From Synechococcaceae cyanobacterium (GTDB lineage Bacteria > Cyanobacteriota > Cyanobacteriia > PCC-6307 > Cyanobiaceae), in assembly GCA_947460085.1 (NCBI GenBank), contig CANHGA010000132.1, positions 1-6,019 on the forward strand: DNA of 6,019 nucleotides, read 5' to 3'. The notes under the pieces were generated by a model that worked only from the letters and a program-made list of their open reading frames with translations, did not search any database and was not told the DNA's origin. The number at the start of each line of letters is the position of its first letter. The first letter of the stretch is position 1. A program made the position numbers and the translations under genes. Of this stretch, positions 1 to 5,311 are shown piece after piece.

Positions 1-389
1 CCAAACGGCACCACCAACCAGCTGAGGATGACGGGCACCAGCACCAACACCGGGCCGAGGGTGAACAGCAGGCCATCGGCCCTCGCTGGAATGACATCTT
101 CCTTGAACAACAGCTTCATGCCATCGGCCAAGGGCTGGAGCACCCCCAACGCGCCGGCGTACTCCGGGCCAATGCGCTGCTGTACTGCAGCAGAAATCTT
201 GCGCTCAAGCCATACGTTGACGAGCACGCCAACCACCGCAGCCACCAGCACCAGCACCATTGGCAGGGGCAGCCAGAGCAGGTGCGCAGCCCCTGGGCCT
301 AGCCCCAGGCTCCGCATGGCCAGCTCAAAACTGCCCTCCAAATCAAGGCCCACTTGCGCGACCTGCGCCAGAGCCGGGTTGGTCACCAT
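1..389 (-). CDS. ndhA: NDH-1 subunit 1 (NdhA), N-terminal part
   Basis: NdhA is the membrane subunit of the cyanobacterial NADPH/ferredoxin:plastoquinone oxidoreductase (NDH-1, homologue of NuoH/ND1). It lies at the junction of the membrane and peripheral arms, next to the quinone site. The first 129 codons are in the window, about a third of the usual ~370 residues; the rest runs off the left edge. Visible are a hydrophobic helix at about residues 38-59, then WLERKISAAVQQRIGPEYAG (60-79), the family's most conserved stretch, then LQPLADGMKLLFKED (84-98), and a second helix from about 107 to 127. The start is the ATG at 387-389, because an in-frame TGA lies four codons upstream; no Shine-Dalgarno is evident. 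The gene begins 25 bases after the gltA stop, so the two are probably cotranscribed. Further ndh genes are expected beyond the edge (inference). Identification is very secure. Confidence 0.95.
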   Translation of the reverse strand, partial: MVTNPALAQVAQVGLDLEGSFELAMRSLGLGPGAAHLLWLPLPMVLVLVAAVVGVLVNVWLERKISAAVQQRIGPEYAGALGVLQPLADGMKLLFKEDVIPARADGLLFTLGPVLVLVPVILSWLVVPF

Positions 390-414
390 GACGGCCGCTC
401 AGATGGGGCTCAAC

Positions 415-1572
415 TTAGCGGGCCCCTTGCGGAATCCACTGCCTTTCGGCCTGACCTGTGTAGATCTGGGTGGGTCGGTAGATGCGGTTGGCCCCGAGCT
501 GCTCCTTCCAGTGGGCCAGCCAGCCGGCGGTGCGGGCAATGGCAAAGAGGGGGGTGAAGAGGTCTTCCGGGATGCCCAGCTTGCGGTAGACGAGGCCGGA
601 ATAGAAGTCGACGTTGGGATAGATGCCCTTCGGCCCCAGCCGTTCCGCCGCAAGGCTTTCCAGCTTTTTGGCCAGGTCGTAGAGGGGGTCGTGGCCAAAT
701 TGGTCAAACAACTCTTCGGCCAGCTTTTGCAGGATCACGGCCCGGGGATCCTTCACCTTGTATTCCCGGTGGCCGAAACCCATGATCTTGCGCTTTTCGG
801 CGATGGCCCGATCCAACCAGGGCTCCACCTGATCTTCAGTGCCGATCTGCTCGAGCATCTCGAGCACATCTTCGTTGGCGCCGCCGTGGAGGGGGCCCGC
901 CAGGGTTCCCACGGCTGATGCCACCACTGCATAGGGGTCGGTGAGGGTGCTGGCGGTGACCCTGGCACTGAAGGTGCTGGCGTTGAGGCTGTGCTCGGCG
1001 TGCAGGATCAGGCAGGCATCAAAGATGCGGGCCGCCAGGGGATCGGGCTCCCGTTCCGTGAGCATGTACAGAAAGTTGGCGGCGTAGGCGAGATCGTCGC
1101 GGGGCTGGATGGGGTCCTGGCCTTTGCGAATCAACTGGAACGCCGCCACCATCGTGGGGATCTTGGCGATGAGCCGCACCACCGCCGCGGCGATGTAGTC
1201 GGGGCTATCCAGGGCCCGCCGGGAATAGAACAACCCAAGGGACGCGGCACTGGCCTGTAAGGCATCCATGGGATGCCCCCCCGAGGGGAAGCTTTTCATC
1301 ATGTCGCGGATCCGGAAGCTGACCCGCCGGTGCATTTGCACCTCGCTTTCAAAGGCCTGCAGCTCCGCTGCGGTGGGCAACTCGCCCCAGATCAACACGT
1401 AGGCCGTCTCCAGGAAGCTGCTGTTGGCGGCGAGGCTTCCCACCTCGTAGCCGCGATAGGTGAGCTTGCCCTGGAGGCCATCGATATCGCAGATCGCCGA
1501 CTGGGTCGCCGGAACCCCCTCCAGGCCGGGGCGAAACACGGGGGCTGCGGTCCCTACTGCTGAACTGGCCAT
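415..1572 (-). CDS. gltA: Citrate synthase
   Basis: Citrate synthase condenses acetyl-CoA and oxaloacetate to citrate, the entry to the TCA branch that supplies 2-oxoglutarate for nitrogen assimilation. From the ATG at 1570-1572 the protein has 385 residues, normal for the short bacterial form. The N-terminus carries FRPGLEGVPATQSAICDIDG, a typical opening. The catalytic triad is visible: His229 in GPLHGGANEDV, His268 in GFGHREYKVKDPR, and Asp322 in YPNVDFYSG. HAEHSLNAST (about 191-200) is the conserved substrate-site segment. A TTG nine codons upstream (1597-1599) would give 394 residues, but the ATG fits the family N-terminus better. The gene follows sixA by 92 bases and precedes ndhA by 25. 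I found no convincing promoter in the leader, so it may be transcribed from upstream. The protein looks complete, with no frameshift. Confidence 0.96.
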   Translation of the reverse strand: MASSAVGTAAPVFRPGLEGVPATQSAICDIDGLQGKLTYRGYEVGSLAANSSFLETAYVLIWGELPTAAELQAFESEVQMHRRVSFRIRDMMKSFPSGGHPMDALQASAASLGLFYSRRALDSPDYIAAAVVRLIAKIPTMVAAFQLIRKGQDPIQPRDDLAYAANFLYMLTEREPDPLAARIFDACLILHAEHSLNASTFSARVTASTLTDPYAVVASAVGTLAGPLHGGANEDVLEMLEQIGTEDQVEPWLDRAIAEKRKIMGFGHREYKVKDPRAVILQKLAEELFDQFGHDPLYDLAKKLESLAAERLGPKGIYPNVDFYSGLVYRKLGIPEDLFTPLFAIARTAGWLAHWKEQLGANRIYRPTQIYTGQAERQWIPQGAR

Positions 1573-1647
1573 GCCTTGGGGCTTCCCCGCGCGGAGCAAT
1601 GGGTTGAACCTAGGGCTGGCGGCCTTCCCCGTGCCGTAGCGCAGGCT

Positions 1648-1673
1648 GCCGCTAGGGGATGCCGCTAGAGGGT
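1648..1673 (-). repeat. 13-base tandem duplication over the sixA stop
   Basis: Two adjacent 13-base units, gccgctaggggat (1648-1660) and gccgctagagggt (1661-1673) on the plus strand, match at 11 of 13 positions. The right-hand unit holds the end of sixA, including its TAG stop (1665-1667). The left-hand unit is a second copy in the sixA-gltA spacer and includes another TAG in a different frame. This is seen directly. A slippage duplication that leaves the protein unchanged is the likeliest origin (inference). Confidence 0.8.
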
Positions 1674-2168
1674 GCCGAGAAGTTGGCGGGGAGCCATCAG
1701 CAGCTTCAACTGGCCCCGCCCAGGCCCCAGCAGCAGCAGGGCAATGCCAGCCTTTTTGAGGGCAATCGCTCCCTCGGGCGCACCGATCAACTGGGCTGCC
1801 AGGGCCCCCAAATCCGGCTCATGGCCCACCAAGGCCAGGCGCAGAAGCCCGTTCTGGGCCGAAGCGGCCCGCTGAAACTCCGCCACCAGGGGCAAGGGAT
1901 CACCCCCTGGTGCCAGGGCGGCCTCAACCCTCAAAGACGGTGATCCCTCGGCCACAAGGCCAGCCAAAACAGCAATTTCCGCCGTTTGGCGGGCGCGAAC
2001 CAGGGGGCTCGTCACCAACTGGTCGCAGCCCAGGCCGAGCTGCACGAGCCGCTCAGCCACGGCCCGGGTGCGGCTGCGGCCCACAGCGGTGAGGGCCCTT
2101 TCCCCATCCACCCGCTCTGGGCACCGCTCTTCGGCAATGCCGTGGCGCAGCAGCAGAAGCTCAACCAA
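1665..2168 (-). CDS. sixA: SixA-type phosphohistidine phosphatase
   Basis: This is a histidine phosphatase superfamily protein of the SixA branch, small enzymes that remove phosphate from phosphohistidine on signalling or phosphocarrier proteins; the target here is unknown. It has 167 residues, close to the usual 150-165. The catalytic LLLLRHGIAEE has the phospho-accepting His9 between Arg8 and Gly10. SPLVRARQTAE (54-64) carries the second active-site arginine, and LVGHEPDLG (113-121) the second catalytic histidine, His116. VEAALAPGGD (81-90) matches the SixA-specific middle segment. The start must be the TTG at 2166-2168, because an in-frame TGA sits two codons upstream and no ATG or GTG fits ahead of the RHG motif. 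That TTG overlaps the end of the DUF3352 gene by 8 bases, which suggests translational coupling. Citrate synthase follows on the same strand. The stop lies inside a 13-base tandem duplication. Confidence 0.88.
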   Translation of the reverse strand: MVELLLLRHGIAEERCPERVDGERALTAVGRSRTRAVAERLVQLGLGCDQLVTSPLVRARQTAEIAVLAGLVAEGSPSLRVEAALAPGGDPLPLVAEFQRAASAQNGLLRLALVGHEPDLGALAAQLIGAPEGAIALKKAGIALLLLGPGRGQLKLLMAPRQLLGTL

Positions 2169-3744
2169 AACTCAACCGGGCCTTGAGGTGCACCGCATTG
2201 GCCTCACTCTCCAAGCCCACCGCCAACCCATCGACGGAGGCGGCCAAGGGTTGGCCTGCCAGGCCTGAGAGCAGGCGCCAGGTGGTCCAGCGCTGCAACA
2301 GCTCCTGGGCCTTGGCCGGGCCCAGGGCCCACTGCAGGGGCGCCTTGGCCATCTCCAGGGCCGCGAGCTGGGCTTGGCGCTGCTTGGGGCCCTGGCGGGA
2401 CTCCCGTTGTTGCTTCAAAACCTCCAGGTCTTGGCCCCACCAAGCGATCGTGCCTTCCGTGGCTCGAGCCCCTTCCAGGCTGGCTTGCAAGGGGGGCGCC
2501 GCAGCGGCCTTTGGGCCCACCTCCAGGTGGGTCCAGACCCGCAGGGGAGGGGCCCCTTCAACGGTCAAAGGTGCACTCAACAGACCTTGGGCTGCAAGGG
2601 CCGGATCCAAGGTTTCTGGTGCTGGCTGGGCCAGCCCCGTACCGATCAACCAGCCCGTCGGGCTGTCCGTCCAGAGCAGCGGTCCGGCATCGGCCGCCGC
2701 CACCAAAGCCGGAATTGGACTGGAACCAGCCCCGGCCAACACGCCCTGGAGCAGCCCCTGCAGGGCCTCAGGCCAGGCGGCTGGGTTTTGCAGCAAGGCC
2801 AAGCTGTCTGCCTCCCCATGGACCGCCGCCAGCAGGGCCCCATTGCGGCTTTGATCAGCCAGGGGTCTCCAGGGGAGGCTGCCTTCCGCCAGCTGGAACC
2901 AGGCCTCCGCCGCCAAGGTGCGCTGCTCGGGCCGCAGGGACGCCATCACATCCTTGAGCCCACCGGCAACCAGCCGATCTGCGGGCAAGCCCAACCATTC
3001 GATCAGGGCCTCGGGCCTGGCGGTGAGCAGGGCAGAGCCTTCGCCCAGGCGCTGCAAACCCTGGAGAAACTGGGGGCTTGCCGCCTGGTTGAGGTCGTCG
3101 ATTTGGGAGACATCGAGGGCCTGCTGCAACACCGATCGGCCCGAGGCAATCAACACCAGGTCGTCGTTGATCAGGGCCGTCGCCAAGGGCACAGGGGCAT
3201 CACCAGCCCCCACAAGGGCACCGCGGCCGCTGATCAGGCCCATGCCGCGGTAGCTGGTGATCTGCAGGTCGGTGCCTGAGAGGCTGCGGGTTTGCCAAAA
3301 GCGCTGCAAAAAGCGACGGGCCCCATCGCCATTGCGGCTACGCAGGGCCAACAACCAGCCCTGGGGCGCATCACCGGGACCTTCGGAAACCAGGGCCAGG
3401 CTCGTTTCAGGACCAATCCAACTGGCTAATTCCGTGGCGTAGTCGATGCCCGCGGCAGCAAAGGCCCCATCGCGCAGGCGGGCCACCGTATCGGCCGCCA
3501 AACGGCGCTGCCGCGACGGCGCCACCGCCCGGGCGTACACCACAGGCTGCTCGGGATCGGCCAGCCAATAGAGGCTCAACGGCGTTAGCCGCGGCACAAA
3601 CCGGGCGGCGGCCGGCACCACCAGGGCCTGGTTTTGCAATTGCAGCGGGGAGTGATGCAACACAAACCACCACCCCCCGATGCCGAGGCTGAGCAGCGAC
3701 AACGCCACCGCAAGCACAACCGCCAGGAAGGGGCGGGCCTTCAT
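2161..3744 (-). CDS. DUF3352 membrane-anchored protein, function unknown
   Basis: A 527-residue protein that I assign to the DUF3352 family, widespread in cyanobacteria and without a known function. Residues 6-29 form one strong hydrophobic segment behind a short positive N-terminus (MKARP), so it is probably anchored in the membrane with its bulk on the outer or lumenal side. No lipobox cysteine is present, and no clear signal peptidase site. Supporting family features are WIGPETSLALV (109-119) and INDDLVLIASGRSVLQQALD (192-211), which resembles the repeated strand-plus-helix pattern in this family. The rest is rich in Ala, Leu, Gln and Gly with no catalytic motif that I recognise. A charged, probably helical stretch lies at about 440-466. 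The ATG at 3742-3744 is the obvious start. The gene leads the leftward cluster and its last bases encode the sixA start. Family assignment is from memory of pattern, so moderately confident. Confidence 0.8.
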   Translation of the reverse strand: MKARPFLAVVLAVALSLLSLGIGGWWFVLHHSPLQLQNQALVVPAAARFVPRLTPLSLYWLADPEQPVVYARAVAPSRQRRLAADTVARLRDGAFAAAGIDYATELASWIGPETSLALVSEGPGDAPQGWLLALRSRNGDGARRFLQRFWQTRSLSGTDLQITSYRGMGLISGRGALVGAGDAPVPLATALINDDLVLIASGRSVLQQALDVSQIDDLNQAASPQFLQGLQRLGEGSALLTARPEALIEWLGLPADRLVAGGLKDVMASLRPEQRTLAAEAWFQLAEGSLPWRPLADQSRNGALLAAVHGEADSLALLQNPAAWPEALQGLLQGVLAGAGSSPIPALVAAADAGPLLWTDSPTGWLIGTGLAQPAPETLDPALAAQGLLSAPLTVEGAPPLRVWTHLEVGPKAAAAPPLQASLEGARATEGTIAWWGQDLEVLKQQRESRQGPKQRQAQLAALEMAKAPLQWALGPAKAQELLQRWTTWRLLSGLAGQPLAASVDGLAVGLESEANAVHLKARLSFG

Positions 3745-3750
3745 GCGCCC

Positions 3751-3790
3751 AACGCAGGATGGGTCCCATCTTGACCCTTACCCCTGCGTT
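3751..3790. promoter_or_regulatory. Nested inverted repeats in the divergent gap
   Basis: The 54-base gap between the DUF3352 start codon and the rhodanese ATG must contain both divergent promoters, if each gene has its own. It holds a perfect 8-base inverted repeat, aacgcagg (3751-3758) and cctgcgtt (3783-3790), placed 6 and 8 bases from the two start codons. Inside it is a 13-base palindrome, gatgggtcccatc (3758-3770), with 6-base arms around one T. This could be an operator or an RNA hairpin near the rhodanese start. I find no good -35/-10 pair in either direction, so the regulatory role is inference. Confidence 0.4.
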
Positions 3791-3798
3791 TGCCCGCC

Positions 3799-4143
3799 AT
3801 GGCCACCCCTCAAACGATCCGCGCCCGGGATCTGCACGCGCGCCTGGCCCAAGGGGAATCCATCCAGCTGGTGGATGTGCGGGAAGACCAGGAACTGGAA
3901 CTGGCCCGGCTGCCCTACCCCGTGGTTCATCTGCCCCTCAGCCGCTCGGGCGAGTGGATGGCCAGCATCGACGCCCAACTGGACCGGGATCGGCCCATCG
4001 CCGTGCTGTGCCATGCGGGGGTGCGCAGCTGGCATTTCGCCTGCTGGCTGATCGAAGAGCACAGCTTTGGCAGCGTGTGGAACGTCCAGGGCGGTATTGA
4101 TGCCTGGAGCGTGGACGTGGACCGCAGCGTGCCGCGCTACTAG
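3799..4143 (+). CDS. Single-domain rhodanese-like protein
   Basis: A 114-residue stand-alone rhodanese domain. Such proteins carry sulfur as a persulfide on an active cysteine, acting in thiosulfate:cyanide transfer, in sulfur delivery or in other roles; the partner cannot be read from sequence. IQLVDVREDQELELARLP (22-39) is the conserved first half, with the DVRE motif. The active-site loop CHAGVRS starts at Cys71 and includes Arg76, so the protein should be catalytically competent. VWNVQGGIDAWS (93-104) is the standard C-terminal signature. The ATG at 3799-3801 is preferred to a TTG three codons earlier (3790-3792), which lies in an inverted repeat. It is divergent from the DUF3352 gene and 114 bases ahead of hrcA, in the same reading frame. 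Its end, including the TAG stop, lies in a 15-base repeat present in three copies. Confidence 0.9.
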   Translation: MATPQTIRARDLHARLAQGESIQLVDVREDQELELARLPYPVVHLPLSRSGEWMASIDAQLDRDRPIAVLCHAGVRSWHFACWLIEEHSFGSVWNVQGGIDAWSVDVDRSVPRY

Positions 4144-4175
4144 ATGCTGCGCTACTAGAAGCTGCGCTACTGGGA
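4131..4175 (+). repeat. 15-base triple tandem repeat over the rhodanese stop
   Basis: Three adjacent 15-base units are seen: gccgcgctactagat (4131-4145), gctgcgctactagaa (4146-4160) and gctgcgctactggga (4161-4175). Neighbouring units match at 13 of 15 positions. The first contains the real rhodanese stop (4141-4143). The second provides another in-frame TAG (4156-4158). In the third the matching codon is TGG. The period is a multiple of three, so all units share the reading frame. The rest of the 114-base spacer to hrcA (4176-4257) contains no recognisable element. Confidence 0.88.
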
Positions 4176-4257
4176 AGAGGGCTGCGGCGCCGGTGCGGCA
4201 GCTGCATCCTTACGATCGGATCAAGAGTCCATCCATACCCAGCCCGAGCCTCGCCCC

Positions 4258-5256
4258 TTGCAGAGCCTCGCTTCCCGTCCACTCTCCAACCGTCAGCGGG
4301 ATGTGCTGCAGCTGGCGGTCCGCCACTACGTGGACACCATGGAGCCCGTGGGCAGCCAAACCTTGGTAAGGCGCTTTGGCCTACCCACCAGCCCCGCCAC
4401 GGTGCGGTCGGCCATGGGAGCCCTGGAACAGAAGGGCCTGCTCACCCAGCCCCACCCCTCCGCCGGCCGCATCCCCAGCCAGCAGGGCTACCGCCTCTAC
4501 GTGGATCAGCTCCTGCCGGCCCCAGGGGCCGCGGCCCTGCAACTGGACCGGGAATTGACCGGTCTGAGCCTGCAATGGGCGGCCCTCGACGACCTGCTGC
4601 TTCACCTCAGCCGCCGGCTGGCGGATCTCACCGGGTTACTCAGCCTGATCACCCGGCCTGAACGGTCCCAAAGCCATCTGCACGCCCTGCGCCTGGTGCC
4701 CAGTGGCGAACGGCTGTTGATCTTCCTGGTGGGCGGCTCGGCAGCAGCCACCAGCCTCAACCTGCGCCTACCCGCCCAAGCCAGCGACGAATTGCCGGCC
4801 CTCGAGCGCTGGGCCGGCAACCAACTGCAACTGGGCCAGGGCGGCCAGATCGATTGGAACGCCCTGCCCCCCCAGCTCAACCGCAGCGGCAGGCTGGTGC
4901 GCCAGGCCCTGCAGAGCCACCAAAAAGTAGGCCTCACCGCCGGTGGGGGCGCCGTAGCCACGGGCCTGGCGGGCCTGCTGGGTCAACCGGAATTCAGCCA
5001 AACGGCCACCCTGCGCCCCCTGGTGGAACTGGTGGAAGACGCCCCCCAGCAGGTGCTGCAACAGGGCGGCATCTGGATTGGGGCCGAGCATCCCCACGCC
5101 GCCCTCCGGGACTGCTCCGTGGTGCAAGCCGATTACCTGACCGGTGATGGGGGCCGCGGCCAGGTGGCCCTGATCGGCCCCATGCGCATGGCCTACGCCA
5201 CGGCCCATGCGGCCGTGCGGTCGGTGGCGGGGGTGCTGGAACGGCTGTTGGCCTAG
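4258..5256 (+). CDS. hrcA: Heat-inducible transcription repressor HrcA
   Basis: HrcA represses chaperone genes such as groESL by binding CIRCE operators, and relies on GroEL for its active fold. The protein has 332 residues, within the usual 320-350. Residues 8-85 form the winged-helix DNA-binding region: RHYVDTMEPVGSQTL (22-36), then SPATVRSAMGALEQKGLL (45-62) with the recognition helix, then QPHPSAGRIPSQQGYRLYVD (64-83), all typical. The central GAF-like region follows. IGAEHPHAALRDCSVV (274-289) matches the family's 'GEENPLxxLRDCS' segment, and GQVALIGPMRMAYATA (301-316) the C-terminal signature. The start is the TTG at 4258-4260; no in-frame ATG or GTG occurs between the second TAG of the rhodanese repeat and this point. 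No CIRCE sequence is visible upstream, so autoregulation through CIRCE is not supported. It may be transcribed with the rhodanese. Stop TAG at 5254-5256, convergent with trpB. Confidence 0.93.
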   Translation: MQSLASRPLSNRQRDVLQLAVRHYVDTMEPVGSQTLVRRFGLPTSPATVRSAMGALEQKGLLTQPHPSAGRIPSQQGYRLYVDQLLPAPGAAALQLDRELTGLSLQWAALDDLLLHLSRRLADLTGLLSLITRPERSQSHLHALRLVPSGERLLIFLVGGSAAATSLNLRLPAQASDELPALERWAGNQLQLGQGGQIDWNALPPQLNRSGRLVRQALQSHQKVGLTAGGGAVATGLAGLLGQPEFSQTATLRPLVELVEDAPQQVLQQGGIWIGAEHPHAALRDCSVVQADYLTGDGGRGQVALIGPMRMAYATAHAAVRSVAGVLERLLA

Positions 5257-5287
5257 CCAGCACCAGCCCGACGGGGGGCCAACGGTC
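5243..5287. terminator. Possible bidirectional hairpin between hrcA and trpB
   Basis: The last bases of hrcA can pair with the convergent spacer. The perfect core is gttggcc (5247-5253) with ggccaac (5277-5283), and the stem extends to 11 pairs (5243-5253 with 5277-5287) if three G-U pairs are allowed on the plus-strand RNA. The loop is 23 bases and includes the hrcA stop. No T-run follows on either strand, so this is not a classical intrinsic terminator. Its position between convergent genes is what makes it plausible. Confidence 0.33.
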
Positions 5288-5311
5288 CTAGAGGGCACCC
5301 CTAGAGGGCAC
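5287..5311 (-). repeat. 13-base tandem duplication over the trpB stop
   Basis: The 12-base sequence cctagagggcac occurs twice without mismatch, at 5287-5298 and 5300-5311, a period of 13 with one C between. The right-hand copy contains the trpB TAG stop (5301-5303 on the plus strand). The left-hand copy lies in the spacer and contains a second TAG, out of frame. Perfect identity suggests a recent event. Confidence 0.88.

Noticed and set aside
244..261. Repeated caccag hexamers
   Set aside because: They encode alternating Leu-Val in an NdhA membrane helix, so codon choice explains them.
389..415. Stop-spanning repeat at the gltA end
   Set aside because: Aligning the region behind the gltA TAA with the gene end gives no repeat above chance.
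28..918. Long plus-strand open frame of 296 codons
   Set aside because: It lies opposite both ndhA and gltA, crosses their spacer, and has no recognisable domain. Open antisense frames are expected in GC-rich coding DNA.
1573..1599. TTG at 1597-1599 as the gltA start
   Set aside because: The extra nine residues are not typical of the family and an ATG at 1570-1572 gives the expected N-terminus.
1573..1664. A gltA promoter in the sixA-gltA spacer
   Set aside because: Best -10 resemblance (TAGGTT on the minus strand) matches only three of six positions and has no -35 partner.
2443..2450. HIP1-like octamer (gcgatcgt)
   Set aside because: It differs from the full GCGATCGC palindrome; I found no perfect HIP1 copy in the window, so it does not show HIP1 enrichment.
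2374..3279. Plus-strand open frame of 301 codons
   Set aside because: It is wholly opposite the DUF3352 gene, with composition typical of an antisense shadow (many Gln, Gly, Arg, Pro) and no domain.
3771..3776. ttgacc as a -35 box for the rhodanese gene
   Set aside because: No -10-like hexamer occurs at suitable spacing downstream, and the spacing would put transcription start inside the gene.
3790..3798. TTG at 3790-3792 as the rhodanese start
   Set aside because: It adds only three residues, lies on an inverted-repeat arm, and an ATG follows directly.
4768..5298. Minus-strand open frame of 176 codons
   Set aside because: It is opposite hrcA, whose protein matches a known family throughout; no independent evidence supports the antisense frame.
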